DNA of 64,000 nt. It comes from Manduca sexta (lineage: Eukaryota; Arthropoda; Insecta; Lepidoptera; Sphingidae). Within the stretch, counting starts at the first letter, position 1; each line of letters starts with the position of its first letter. The position numbers and the translations under genes are program-made. Positions 9,101 to 19,390 of this stretch are shown here, piece after piece. Where the stretch lies: the NCBI RefSeq assembly GCF_014839805.1, contig NC_051129.1, positions 8,064,920 through 8,128,919 on the forward strand. Reading direction: 5' to 3'. The notes below the pieces were generated by a model. The model was given only the letters and a program-made list of their open reading frames with translations. It had not been told where the DNA came from and made no database searches.

Positions 9101-11373
9101 TTTTATCACACACACACATCACGCATTTATCTCCGAAGACAGATCTACAGAGGTGCAACCAGGGCACCTTCTTTTCGCCTGTTTGTTCCGTCCCAAAATG
9201 TTATACCCCTATTATATATCACAAACCTATATTAGGGACAAATTCCAACCTCCGGGCTAGTGTAGTGAGCAGATAGACCCATTATCATTTTCCCAACCCG
9301 AGATGTGAACACAAGGTCTCAGAGTGGTGTCGTATCACGCACGAAGTACAACTACGCCACCGCGGTTTTATCATGAACAAATTATGAATCACTCACCCAA
9401 TCTAAAAGCCATAAGTGGCACATAGGGCACTATAGGTAGTAACATAAGCTTGCTAATAACAAATAACACAGCCGCTATCGTTCGAGTGTGAGTTGAAAAT
9501 CTTATTTCGAGATATTCAAAACTTGAAGATAATTGTAATTTATGAAACACTGAAATTCAAAACATTGAGATTAATTATTATTCAAACACCTACAGCTCGC
9601 TTGATTAGCTCTGATCGTGAAATGAATACTTAGAAAGATCTTAACTCGTCAATCAGTTCAATGAAGATATTTAGAAATCTTTAGGAAATGATTTTATTTA
9701 CCTACATAGAGAATCAAAATTGAAAACTTTTTTGGGATGATGTGTATTACCAGAGTAATCTGAACCTCAATTTCTGATAATCAATGAAAAGGCAAGTATT
9801 TTAACTAAAGAAATCGAAAGGAAACATAAACAGAGGATTTACCGATTAAATAATAAAAACCTAAAGTATATTTACCTGGTAAATAAATGACGGCGGCTAG
9901 GATAGTGACTACGATAAGTGACAGCGCCGATGCCCAGTACTGAGTGCCTCTCAGGTATATCTCTACGGGCACTCCGAGCAATGTAATGCTCGTCAAGTGG
10001 CTGCGAATGTAAATAGAAAGATTTCATAATGAATAAATAAACTGGACAAGGGTTTAATGTTGTAATTGTAAGTGTTGAGGATTGTATTATTTCTATATAT
10101 TCAAAATCAGAGATGTGTGTATTGATTGCGATTGTGGTTCTTTAGCTTCCTATTTTTTTTCTGATCAGGAATTTAAATTGCATAACTTTTAGGATAATAA
10201 AAATGATATTTAAATGTAAAGTACGGTATTTAATCTGATGGATATTCTAAAGGGTCACATTTGTGGTTATAGGTAGGTCTCAATTCTACAGTATCAAATC
10301 TTACTATATTAAGTATATAACTTTGAACCCCTTTAATCTGAAACTCAGCACCTCATGTTGTATGTATGGATGCAGAACATGACTTCTTTAGGGAGATATT
10401 CTTCGTTTCGCCTTTGTTAGAGATAATTTATGATAACTGTGTTTGGAGTGGAAACGTATTTGCCTTCCAACGCAAATGACAAGCAAAGATGTTATAGATA
10501 GTGAGTAAACTAAATGTGCTAATAAATTTTAATGACACATTCAATTTGAACTGTATTGTGGATTTTAATTATCAAAAGAACTCATTTGAATTTGTGTAAA
10601 ACTAAATCATCAAAGAAGAAAACGAAGAGTGAAATAAAAAAGTTATGCTGGACGTATTTAGAGCTGAAGTGTTTTAATCTAAATTAATTTTGTATTAAGT
10701 ATTTGCCTGTAAGCTTTTTTAAATCTAATTTTCTAAATTATTTTAAAAAAGCTTACAGACAAATATTACAATGTTTAACTATTTAAATGATGTAAGTTGC
10801 TAACAAAAAGCTTTCATATAATATGAAAATTTTCTGCAGACTATTTTAAGAACTAAGCTATAACACTCAATATTACTTGCAAGTCTATGATTTGCTTAAA
10901 TGTAACTGAGTAAGAATTGAGATTGAGAATAGAGTAAAAAAAAGAACAGGCCGGTTAAGTAGGTACAACATATTTTTCACTTAATATATGAAGCGAAAGA
11001 AAATTTCATATGAAATTCCTCAGGCACATAATCGGATCCAGAAGGACTATCAATTATATACTTCAAAAATTTACAGCTTTGCACAGTTTATGGTATTGTT
11101 TATGCTAAAATAATTTGTTTCTCAACAACAAATGTCTCAACAATTTAATAAGATTAAACAAAATATCACTTACCTCGCAATCAAAGCTAAGGATATAGAA
11201 ATAACGGACATATTTTTCCCGCCAAACAAAAATCCGGCCACTGTATTATACTTTCTGTTAACCACATTGTAATATAGTATTATTCCGATGATCAATCCCA
11301 ATATGATGCCGAATAAACAATATTCAGCAACATTAAAATATATCGGAGACACTTGTATACTAGCATTTCTCAT
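2874..11373 (-). CDS. SLC5-family sodium:solute symporter (SMCT/SMVT-like), 10 exons, complete
   Basis: Ten exons join as 11373-11174, 10000-9876, 9549-9397, 8034-7815, 7387-7120, 6715-6627, 6549-6441, 5913-5752, 5470-5286 and 3171-2874. They encode 602 residues, the usual length of SMCT/SMVT transporters, and every intron is GT-AG. Recognisable family blocks are an N-terminal membrane helix (about 14-37), FLFGGKNMS (48-56), LIAS...ITLLGVPVEIYLRGTQYW (64-89), FEYLEIRF (119-126), GGLRA (183-187), CDPLL (about 311), FSATTGCIASLINSIAG (347-363), FEEFIRPWMP (370s) and a last helix in exon 10. The family moves monocarboxylates, vitamins, iodide or similar solutes across the plasma membrane with sodium. 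The substrate here cannot be told. Odd points: the WTD motif after GGLRA reads SIG (190-192), the NQ motif reads SQ (261-262), and the usual Ser-Ser/Thr pair of TM8 reads Gly-Cys (352-353). These could mean altered or lost sodium coupling. The reading frame itself is intact. Family assignment is confident; function is inference. Confidence 0.93.
3172..5285 (-). other. Intron 9 of the SLC5-like gene
   Basis: The largest intron (2.1 kb). AT-rich. It contains a small inverted repeat at 4128-4140/4151-4163 (arms ATTATTGGTGATA). No further exon is needed for the protein and none is visible. Confidence 0.75.
5286..5470 (-). CDS. SLC5-like gene, exon 9
   Basis: Acceptor GTAATTTTAG, donor GCTGC|GTAAGT. 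Encodes residues 443-503 plus two bases of 504. It begins with the GAxxG...SLxL helix and continues into the extracellular loop with cysteine C481, the usual position of the SxxGC segment. Confidence 0.88.
5533..5675. repeat. Possible mini-element with AACGCCATCT ends, in intron 8
   Basis: A 143-bp segment bounded by the 10-bp inverted repeat AACGCCATCT / AGATGGCGTT. A similar-sized segment with related ends lies at 12009-12143. The repeat is short, so it could be chance. Confidence 0.3.
5752..5913 (-). CDS. SLC5-like gene, exon 8
   Basis: Acceptor ATTTTTTTAG, donor TGTTCT|GTAAGA. Encodes 54 residues (389-442) with two membrane helices and the motif GVTAGTLLGLFTLGI, which matches the family's GITSGPLLGLFTLG. 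Confidence 0.93.
6441..6549 (-). CDS. SLC5-like gene, exon 7
   Basis: Separated from exon 6 by a 77-base intron. Acceptor GATTATTACAG, donor ATGAAG|GTAAGC. Encodes CIASLINSIAG and FEEFIRPWMP (353-388), the end of TM8 and the loop after it. The family's Ser-rich stretch before LN is changed to C-I-A-S. Confidence 0.92.
6627..6715 (-). CDS. SLC5-like gene, exon 6
   Basis: Acceptor CTCTTTTTTCAG with a good pyrimidine tract, donor ACAGG|GTGGGT. Encodes LVPQFLNSLSAMFPGICG and the start of TM8 (residues 323-351). This corresponds to the family segment that usually reads like LPGLPGLFVAGIFSA. Confidence 0.88.
6803..6980 (-). mobile_element. SINE-B fragment in intron 5
   Basis: Matches SINE-B from the 3' end (catcacg...ccccaaaggggt) through 'cccatgatgtgataag' to 'gggcttcaaatcc', where it breaks off before the box A region. 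It lies between exons 5 and 6 of the SLC5-like gene. Confidence 0.7.
6989..7073. repeat. TA/TG-rich palindromic tract in intron 5
   Basis: Imperfect, overlapping palindromes such as 'atacattgtat' / 'atacaatgtat' and 'tatagtatac', next to the truncated end of the SINE-B fragment. Confidence 0.5.
7120..7387 (-). CDS. SLC5-like gene, exon 5
   Basis: Encodes residues 234-322. W254, Q262 and the CDPLLSG block are family landmarks. The acceptor is ambiguous: AG dinucleotides at 7394-7393, 7389-7388 and 7383-7382 lie close together. The first breaks the frame. The second (used here) and the third keep it and differ by two residues. Donor CAG|GTATTT. Confidence 0.82.
7815..8034 (-). CDS. SLC5-like gene, exon 4
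   Basis: Acceptor ATCAATTTTCAG, donor TATGA|GTAAGT. Encodes residues 160-232 plus two bases of 233. It aligns with the family segment that usually reads GGxKAVxWTDVFQ and ends in GGRxxFxxF. Here GGLRAIV is kept, but the WTD that should follow reads SIG. GGRLVLY is kept at the end. Confidence 0.9.
8035..9396 (-). other. Intron 3 of the SLC5-like gene
   Basis: A 1.36-kb intron holding a SINE-B copy at its 5' end. The remainder is AT-rich and no coding block is recognised. Confidence 0.75.
9109..9365 (-). mobile_element. SINE-B, near full length, in intron 3
   Basis: A tRNA-derived SINE read on the minus strand: head 'ccgcggtggcgtagttgta' (box A-like), a degraded box B, and body through 'gcgtgatg' to a CA-rich tail. 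It is flanked by the 8-bp direct repeat TTTTATCA (9101-9108 and 9366-9373), a likely target-site duplication. It sits 23 bases past the exon 3 donor. Confidence 0.75.
9397..9549 (-). CDS. SLC5-like gene, exon 3
   Basis: Acceptor TTGAATTTCAG, donor TTGG|GTGAGT. Encodes V109 to L159 and the first base of codon 160, with the family block KLQLSSSFEYLEIRF followed by a membrane helix. A SINE-B copy begins only 23 bases into the following intron. Confidence 0.92.
9876..10000 (-). CDS. SLC5-like gene, exon 2
   Basis: Acceptor CATTCGCAG, donor CCAG|GTAAAT. Encodes residues 67-108 and the first base of 109. It carries the signature SHLTSITLLGVPVEIY and GTQYW, the unwound first core helix region of SLC5 proteins, which normally lines the substrate and sodium sites. 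Confidence 0.93.
10001..11173 (-). other. Intron 1 of the SLC5-like gene
   Basis: A 1.17-kb AT-rich intron with a 23-bp-arm hairpin at 10700-10765. Nothing else is recognised. Confidence 0.75.
10700..10765. repeat. Intronic hairpin, 23-bp arms
   Basis: Arms 10700-10722 and 10743-10765 (core TGTAAGCTTTTTTAA) pair with one mismatch around a 20-base loop. It could be a small fold-back remnant or a miRNA-like hairpin. Nothing shows expression. Confidence 0.5.
11174..11373 (-). CDS. SLC5-like gene, exon 1 (start codon)
   Basis: Encodes residues 1-66 plus two bases of codon 67. The ATG has the context CCAAAATGA, and no better upstream in-frame start is apparent. It contains the first hydrophobic helix and the family motif FLFGGKNMS. 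It ends in GCGAG|GTAAGT, a strong donor, and the split serine codon AG|C continues in exon 2. Confidence 0.92.
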
Positions 11374-11500
11374 TTTGGAAATTAAATTAAATGTATATGA
11401 GGATATTCGCTGAACGTGTCGTCTGTATGAATGCTCGCAAACAACGCTATCAGCGCGTCTCTTCTAACAATAATATACGATATAACAAAGATAAAAGTGG
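11374..11500 (-). promoter_or_regulatory. Presumed 5' UTR and promoter of the SLC5-like gene
   Basis: Directly upstream of the ATG. The minus strand has an AT-rich TATA-like stretch (about 11486-11468) roughly 100 bases before the start codon. This is position-based inference; no initiator could be fixed. Confidence 0.25.
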
Positions 11501-14500
11501 ATTTGTATTTAATCTTCCTGCAAATAATGAGCAAAAGAGATTTTTTAATGCTCTTTGTTACTAAGAAAAATGGTTTTGTATTTGCTAAATTCTTGAGAGG
11601 TATTTAAATTTTTTGAGGTTTATCGAAACACGTGGTAGATTGTACATATATATGATGAGGAAATAATGTAAGCATATTTTTATCGGATTTCCGACAATCT
11701 GCATCTATAGGTTCAAAATTTTAACTAGTAAAAAAAATAATATTTTTTTTGGTATAATTCATTAAAGACCTCAAATTTGACTAAAAACTGTATCAAAAAT
11801 ATGACAAATAATCCACAATGCCAAAGCAAATATATAGAATTTTATTTAATACAAAATAAACAAAATCAGACTTGAGTAAACGTACGTATGATGTATGGCA
11901 CTGTTTATTTAATACGTACTGGCAGATAAATGTCTAGTTTAATCTGTATATATAATATATTTTAATATATCAAACTTTTGCGTAAATCATGATATGATTA
12001 TTTTTACTGCCATCTAGTAATGTTAATATGAACTAAGTGATTACGCCACAGACAATTCTTTTTTACCGAAGGATGATGGAACTTAGTGAAAAGGTATGTA
12101 TTGGTAGTATTTAATTTCTTGAGTCCTCTAAAGATGGCGCTGTTAAAAGTTTTGTTTGAATTATATTTAACGCTTGAGAAAATATTTAACCGTTACTAGT
12201 TTCAAAACATAATTGTTATCGTTCTGGGTGAATACTACAAAGCTTTAAATTCCTGGTTGTCTAATTTTTAACCTTCATACCTCGTAAAGTTTCATCTTGA
12301 TTCCTAAAACAGGCAACATTTTGTGTTATTCGATTGGCAAAAAACATTGTAATACAACATTTGTGGGTTATTGACCAATAATTCTCGTAATGGCCAACAA
12401 ATAATTAATTTCCTTTCAACTGAACCATATTCAGTACAATGCTTTCAAAGTGTTTGGAGGCAAAAATTTCCATTGCCGGACTATCCAGCCAGACTACCTA
12501 GTATATAAAATAACAATATAATATTATAAATACCACTAAAAATATAGGTGTCCCTGTATCATGGAGGACAGAATGAGTTAAATTATTATAGATGGCGGGT
12601 CGCCCTTTACATTAGAATATTACCCACTCACCTGGTCCCCTGGCGGACAGAGTAAATACAGGTTACGTAGTTTTACGACTATCACGGGATTCGTTTGGAT
12701 GGTGATTTTGTATCCAGAATATATTACAATAAGGTGATACAGCATTGCGATATTTCTAGCAAGATATAGTAAACTAGGGTGTTTATTTATGATAAAAAAT
12801 AAATATTTGTATATTTAATTTTTCAATTGCCAAATTAATTTATTTAAAGCAATTGTGAACTAATCAATTGGATGGAAATAATTATAATTATCAGTTTTGT
12901 AGTATGTGAAATACTTTCGGCTCCTTACACATTATTGTGTAATGCTGCGAGGCATCTTAAATGAAACAAAATACTATGTTTCTTTTCTGATAGAAAATGC
13001 ATTAAATAGAAACTCTTAATTGTACCAAAGAACAAGTCAAATTTTTGGAGTGGGCCCATTGGATGGATGGATGTTTAATCATTAAGATGGCAAGGCCATG
13101 ATAATACAACAGGTATTAATACAATTCGGACACATTATTCATCCAACTCGAAACCCTATACGATCAAAGGCTGTAACCGAAAAGATAGCAAATCGTTACA
13201 TTCCGTTTCAAATCAGCGATAGAGCGATAAATTCTTCCACATTCGAATACACAAATCATCTAATACAAAATATCGCAAATATTTCTCGTCCAGAACATTA
13301 GGTGACACGGGGCCTCCCGAACAAACGGAAGTTTTGGGCGGGCGAGGAGCGAGGGGGTGCACTGAGAAAATACAAGACAAGGATGAAAATACACATCTGC
13401 ATGCGCCAGAACAGTGCGGCGCTAAAGAAAAATTAAATTATATTTCCCAATGGTGTCAGCCAGTTATTAAGTGGCCAGACGCCATTTTGAATTATTATAT
13501 TTTTTTATTCGTTTTCCCCAGGTTTCCCTTTTGTACGAGGAATTCCTTTTATTTGGAATAGTTGTGGGACCGGATTGCAAATGGATTCAGTAAAAACGTG
13601 TTATAAATCAATGAGAATATTTTTTCACGACGTATGTGGGATCATTAAATAAATAAAGGTTTATATTCTTTGTGCTCTCTTTCTACTTCATTTATGAGAG
13701 TAACAAATCTCACAGTTCAATAGATTTTGAAGAATTAATCAATTCTTAAAACGCTTTTGATTTGGTCTACCATTCTAGATGAGAACATTGTTAATTAAAT
13801 ATTATAGTTATATCTTTAACTTACTAAAAACCGTAATTGTGACTACAATTAAAGTTTTATTTATCATATTAATATATAATTGCAAACAATTAAGAAATTT
13901 TGTTATTTATTTTTAGTAAAAGGTTCACACTACGAGAGTGAGCAGTAAAATAAATTTACCCCAACTCTTTGCGGCTTGTAATTATTAAAAGAAAGCGCAA
14001 TTATCGCGAGTTGCGATAAGTGAAAATTCCTGAGGTAAAAGTACCTTTTAGTTTTTTTGCATTTTTTCCGCGGTCCAGCTGATTCCGAGCGGGGAAATTG
14101 TGAAAAAAACGGAGAAAGGGAGGCTGAACAAAAGCCTCTCATCCGAGCCTCCGCATGATTGCACTCTTCAGGAATGGGCATCTGTTTACTGTTGTTACAT
14201 TAAATCCGATTCTACATTGCAAATCTGCCTTTGAAATATAGGTAAATGTAGCACTATTGTTTATCGCCATATTATATTCTTTCGTATTTGTTGATTATTT
14301 TTATGAAGTCGTTTTTATAACAGTTGGTTAAGTCTATTTGAATTTTGCTTTATTTTGAGTTTCGGCGTCTACGAAAAATTGTTTTCTAAGCACACGATGC
14401 GATCTAAGTTGGGATAGACGAAAAGTTTTGATGGAGCGAACATTGCATTAAATTTTTTAAGTTCTATTATATGATCACATCTGATGTTACATTTTAATGC

Positions 14501-15355
14501 TATATCATTGATCAAAAGAAGACTCTCAATTGTTGTGATTATGTTGTGTTTTATTCATCCCTCGGTAGTATTTTGTTAGCTCATTATTACAAGATCCTAC
14601 ACCATATTTAATGTTCAAATTGAATTATATGTATCACATGATTCTAATTCTTTTTCAATGAAAATTTCCAATAATCCCACAAGAAATAAAGAAGAAGCCA
14701 TAATTTATTGTCTTTTTAAATTTTTACCAACTTGAAAGTTTCAATCTCATATTTGCAACATAAGTAAAAACTAACATAGGACCTTGTAGTGCGCTGGATT
14801 TCTTTTCATCAATAGGATAAAGTAACGGTAACAAAGATATTACGCACAAATTGCAACATCCATCAAGAATAACAGCGTAAACTGCTAAAAGGCTTTAGTA
14901 AGGGACAAGGAAACATCATTATAATCATGGAAAAAATCTTAAGGGCCATGTGAAGGGGCGATCCACCCGAGCAATGGCAGTTTAATCAAACGTTAAGGGT
15001 TGAAGCTTAAAATAATCTCGCTAGGAGTTACAGTGGGCCCTCGGGCGTATGATAAACCGGCGATAACCGGATATGGGAACGAATGAATTGGATGCTCGAA
15101 GCGACATTTTTTTGCGTGTATCTGTAGTTTTGGACGTCGATTCGTTTTCATTCGATATTATGTATTAACTATGTTTTTATAAAAAAAAAAACATATGTTT
15201 GACCTGATAGGTAATAGAAAAAAGGTTGTCAATTTAAAAACGAAATTAAATTTTACATACAGATGAGATGAAATTAAAAGAATTGAAGGCATTACAGTCT
15301 TCATTATACACTAATGTTATCAGTTTGTCACCATAACTAATTAGTACACTGAATT
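11501..15355. other. Gene-free interval
   Basis: AT-rich. It includes a possible mini-element at 12009-12143 with ends CTGCCATCT / AGATGGCGC, and a slightly GC-richer stretch at 13290-13530. No gene or RNA is recognised. Confidence 0.55.
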
Positions 15356-15359
15356 CTTA

Positions 15360-15560
15360 CTTTCGTATGCGACATGAATCCGAACGCACCGAGAATAAAC
15401 CGTTTACGCACTCATTTAACGGGGACACGTTATCGAAGGATATGCTTTCTTTGGTTTAACGTTATGTTATTCCGGCGAGGGTGTCATTAACATAAATTTT
15501 ACGCTTCTCTGAGATAAGCTTGGACTGCTGCCCGGCCCTTCTATTAGGATCTATCCTTAG
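15360..15560. other. GC-richer single-copy block
   Basis: A block richer in GC than its surroundings, with no open reading frame of note and no resemblance to the repeats in this window. It may be conserved regulatory DNA; this rests on composition only. Confidence 0.25.
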
Positions 15561-16086
15561 GCTGAATTTACGGGATATTATTACATACATTACAAGAAAG
15601 TAGCGCTATATTACAATGTGTCGCTTATCGTGGAAGTGGAGTTGTAGGTCAAAGTGCTTTAAGACTGGTTTTCATTTAGTAAGTGTGTTAGGTCCTTTGA
15701 TATATTTTTAATATGATATTACAGTATTGGTTTATTTCTAGGTGTTAAGTGTTTACAAAGATTTTCTGGGTAATGTGTTTACCATCTCTTCGTTTTTCTT
15801 TTTGACAAGAGCTGTTGTGTTCTAAATTTAAGGATATTGAAGTCAATGTAAAATTACATGGTCTTAAGTTATTCGAATATAAGGAAGAAAAATGGACCGC
15901 AATGCTGTTGATTTAGATGGTGGAAGAAATGCTGCAGTCATCACTGACGAAGACGATACAGGTTATCAAATTTATAGTAGCCATTTAAACGATAAAGACC
16001 TAAAACGGAAAGGCAGATAGAAAGCGAAATTGTTTTGGAATAATTGGTTTAGCATTTTATGTTTTCATCAACACAATTATTACCTT

Positions 16087-16254
16087 GCTAGCATTTTCTC
16101 GCAGCTTGACCCGTGTGAGAAGGTTTCAGGGATAAAAGTCCCACTATGTACTTTACCGAGATGAAAAATAGTCTGTTCTTCCTTATGGTTTAGGTTCATT
16201 TCATACTTACAGAGACAGACAGACAGAGTTGCTATCGCAATTATAATATAAGTA
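16087..16254 (+). mobile_element. Fragment of 'ctag-ttttgctcgcgg' type retroelement (family D)
   Basis: Starts 'ctagcattttctcgcagctt' and runs through 'gggataaaagtcccactatg' to 'acagacagacagagtt' and an AT tail. It has the same layout as the copy at 53090-53302. Such segments are widespread in Lepidoptera. A 137-residue antisense frame over it is not a gene. Confidence 0.55.
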
Positions 16255-16570
16255 TTACTGAGCAAATATGCACCAAAAACACAAGTAATCATAAATTCAT
16301 CCTCATGATCTCTTTGGATCTTCGAAACCGGCAAATTCCGACCTACTTTGTTCTTTTCACTATATTTCCAAGTAAGAATATCAATAATATTCATTCTGCA
16401 TGTCTCGCTTGAATTAGGAATCCTAATGCCTCGTCTCCCACACGCCTTCAAAAGTCGGGCGCGAATAGAAAAATGGCCACAGGCACACGACACTCGAATA
16501 TATTACGTAATCGCACGATAGTAAAATGATGTGTAGTAAATGCTACCACAGCGCTGTAAAAAAAAGAAAT

Positions 16571-16657
16571 AAGAATCATGATAGCTCTACGGCTATCATG
16601 ATTCTTGTCGCTTGTCCTTAGTGTAGATTCTATAGAATCTACACTGTATTGGACAAG
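16571..16657. repeat. Double hairpin / palindrome
   Basis: Hairpin 1: arms 16571-16585 and 16592-16606 (AAGAATCATGATAGC), loop of six. Hairpin 2: perfect 26-bp palindrome at 16620-16645 (half AGTGTAGATTCTA), flanked by CTTGTCC (16611-16617) and GGACAAG (16651-16657). Structured DNA of unknown origin, perhaps a fold-back element. Confidence 0.65.
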
Positions 16658-16659
16658 CG

Positions 16660-18209
16660 TTTTTTAGAATAGGAATAAGTTCAAACTTGAGCGTTGTCGA
16701 GAATCGTTTTTTTTTATTTGTTTGATAGGATTTACTTGTTAGAAAAACTGTAACTCTTTGGAAGAATCTATGTTTATTTAGACAGACAATGGTTATTTCA
16801 ATGATATCTACTCCGAAATTCATTTAAGTTGCGAGTTTATGCCCTATAACTGTTATGGCCATAGGCACACTATCACATCACCTCTTCTGCATGATACATT
16901 TATATCACCCTGAGAGTGTAGACCGGATACCCAAAAATTTAAAAAATGACAGACATCAGTCATTATGGACACAGGTGCGTGCGTTGCCTAAAGCTGCCCT
17001 TCTGAATCCCAATTCACTACCCCTAGTTTGTATGTGAAATGTGGTATAGGATAAATGTGTTGGTTTTGCGACGCCTCCACCGAACTCTGATAAATAGCAC
17101 TCCCTAATATTTTGTTCTGAAAATCGCTAAATAAATTGAATTGAGAACGGTGCGTAGTGTTAAGTTTCCATACGGTTATGAGTGGTTGATGCGTGTATTT
17201 GAAAGTTTATATCGATTGTATTGAGGGTTTGGTTAGTCATTAGTTTCGTAAGTGTATAGATTATTTTTTGATTTTGGAACCATGAAGACCCTAAATTTTA
17301 ATTTAAGGTTGCGTACCTAATTTTACTTTTTTTTTAATAATATTTTATCTGCCACTGGATTTCCTTCGAGGATTAATGTCAGACAGGCAGACGTTTTGCC
17401 ACTTCACGATTGATAAATTACTTTAGTATTAGATATTTTTTGGTAATACTACTGAAATCGGTGTATATGAGATCCCTGTTGGTCCTTGAATATCAAGGAG
17501 TATGAAAAATAAAACAAAGAAACGACACAATAGTAAATACATAGTTACTCGCTCCACCTTTTAGTGTCAAAAATGTGAGAAGAATATGGGTAAACAAATC
17601 CTCCAATTTCCATCACATTTATTCGAGGCAACGTCGTGACGTCACCACCCTCCCCCGCGACCTGATAGAATGGAACGTGTAATTTCTTTTGTGGGTGCTA
17701 CGGTTCAAGTGGTAAATGTCGAAAATGTCCATATTGTTTTGTTTAATATTTTAAATTTACATCGTCTCTATTATTTCATTATGTTGTAAGTAATTATTGA
17801 TGGACATTTTTAAAGCCCAGCAATTGTTTAAGTTTTCCTATAAACATGTTGAAATAATTTGAATATTATTATACGTCAGAGAAGGTCAACCCTATATGCT
17901 TATTACGTGGGATTTACACTATACCAGTAATATTTTTCCGCCAAAAAATCAAATTATTGAAAACTGCGTCTAGTCAAAATAACTTATTTTACGCATGTAC
18001 GGTAGCATAGTGTGAACCGACACACCCTATTGGCTGCGACGCGTTCTAGTGATAGCAAATTTTTGTCAACACTACATAGGGTTGCGTGAGCCAATTTTCC
18101 AATAATGTCATTAAAGCATCTACTTCGACATTGATATGGCTAGAGATGAAAATGTAAATGGAACTTTGTCACGTCAAGGCTGATTTGTAGGTGTTGACTT
18201 TTATTTTAG
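16660..18209. other. Gene-free interval
   Basis: AT-rich, with no supported gene. It contains the perfect CRE-like palindrome GTGACGTCAC at 17636-17645 beside a short C-rich patch. Confidence 0.55.
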
Positions 18210-18954
18210 ACTAGCTTTTGCTCGCGGCTTCGCCCGCGTGAAGGTGTTTTCCAGGATAAAATTCCACTGTTTGATAAAAGTCTTGCTACATATTTTCCCG
18301 GTACTTATAGGTTCAAACTAATTTTATCCCCAATCTATAATTTCAGTTCAATCAGTCGAAAATCTAAGAACATTTATACTAACTTTCATCCCCTATTTTA
18401 TCCCCTTAAGGGTAGAATTTATCAAAATCCTTTCTTAGGGGATGCCTACGTCATAGTAGCTTTATGCATGTAAAGTCTTAGCCCGATCCGTCCAATGGTT
18501 TGGGCTGTTCCTTGATATATCACTGTCAGTCACCTTTGAGTTATATATTATATTAACAACTGAAGTTAGCTAAAATTGAGTTTCTCGAAGCCGACCACTA
18601 TTTATGTACTATGTATTTTGAGACTATGCAATTTTGTCGCGTTCGCGATTCACTTTCACTTTTGTTGAGTTTCAGAACGCGATATTAGATCCTCCAACGC
18701 GCACGCGAATTTGAACTTTATGCAGCGGTAATAAATTACAAATTGACTCTACGTATTAGTTAGAAAACGTTTGTATGGGAAATAGAAAAATGCTGTTTTG
18801 AGGATTTTCCCGGCAATTATTCGAATTTTTCTCACCTTTTAAATCTTCCCTAGACCTCCACGAATAATTCAAGACCAAGATAAGATAAATCCGTTCAGCC
18901 GTTCTCGAGTTTTAGCGAGACTAACGAACAGCAATTGATTTTTATATATATAGA
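18210..18954 (+). mobile_element. Family D retroelement, long copy
   Basis: Begins 'actagcttttgctcgcggct' and ends 'gttctcgagttttagcgag'...'tttttatatatatag', both typical ends of this abundant lepidopteran repeat. A possible internal junction near 18550, at 'gtcagtcacctttgagt', may mean two related elements in tandem. It has no coding capacity. Confidence 0.65.
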
Positions 18955-19196
18955 TGGATTGTTAACTCTTGTTCAAAGTGGAGTATATTTTTGTACGGTC
19001 ACCTTATGAATAATTCGATTAAGTTTATTGAGCAGCGCTGTCTCAAAATTAATATGATCTTGGATTTGAAATTGGGTTCAGGCACAGATATTAATCTAGA
19101 CCACTGCTATTTGACAATGGACAGACCGCTTAAGGTCCCTAAATTATGTCATCGATCTTACTTCGGAATTTTAGAATTAAGTTTCAGCTAGGCTTA

Positions 19197-19390
19197 AAAT
19201 TTCTATGGAGAACTTCTCGGGTATGCAGGTTTCCTCACCTTCTATTCCTTCAACGTTCTTAGCAAGCGATAATTCATAAAGAATACACACATAATTCTAG
19301 AAAAGTCAGAGGTGTGTGCCCTTGTGATTTGAACCTGCGGATATTTGTCTCAGCAGTCCGTTCCACATTCAATTAGGTTATCGTCGCTTT
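19197..19390 (-). mobile_element. SINE-A, lacking its 3' third
   Basis: Contains the tRNA-like head (on minus: GCGACGATAACC..., then GGTTCAAATCAC at the box B position) and the middle block 'gaggtgtgtgcccttg' as read on plus. The 3' block 'ctctcagtagtagagg' present in other copies is missing, which is unusual because retroposed copies normally lose the 5' end. Confidence 0.75.

Noticed and set aside
9397..9470. Exon 3 starting at the nearer AG (9438 or 9464 region)
   Set aside because: Those starts put the exon out of frame or drop the FEYLEIRF block; the acceptor at 9550-9552 keeps both frame and family sequence.
15892..16020. 42-residue acidic frame with 'TDEDD', considered as a transposase N-terminus
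   Set aside because: Too short and generic. No neighbouring transposase exons were found on the same strand.
16080..16493. 137-codon minus-strand open frame
   Set aside because: It runs antisense through a family D repeat fragment, has no domain I recognise and no splice or start context.
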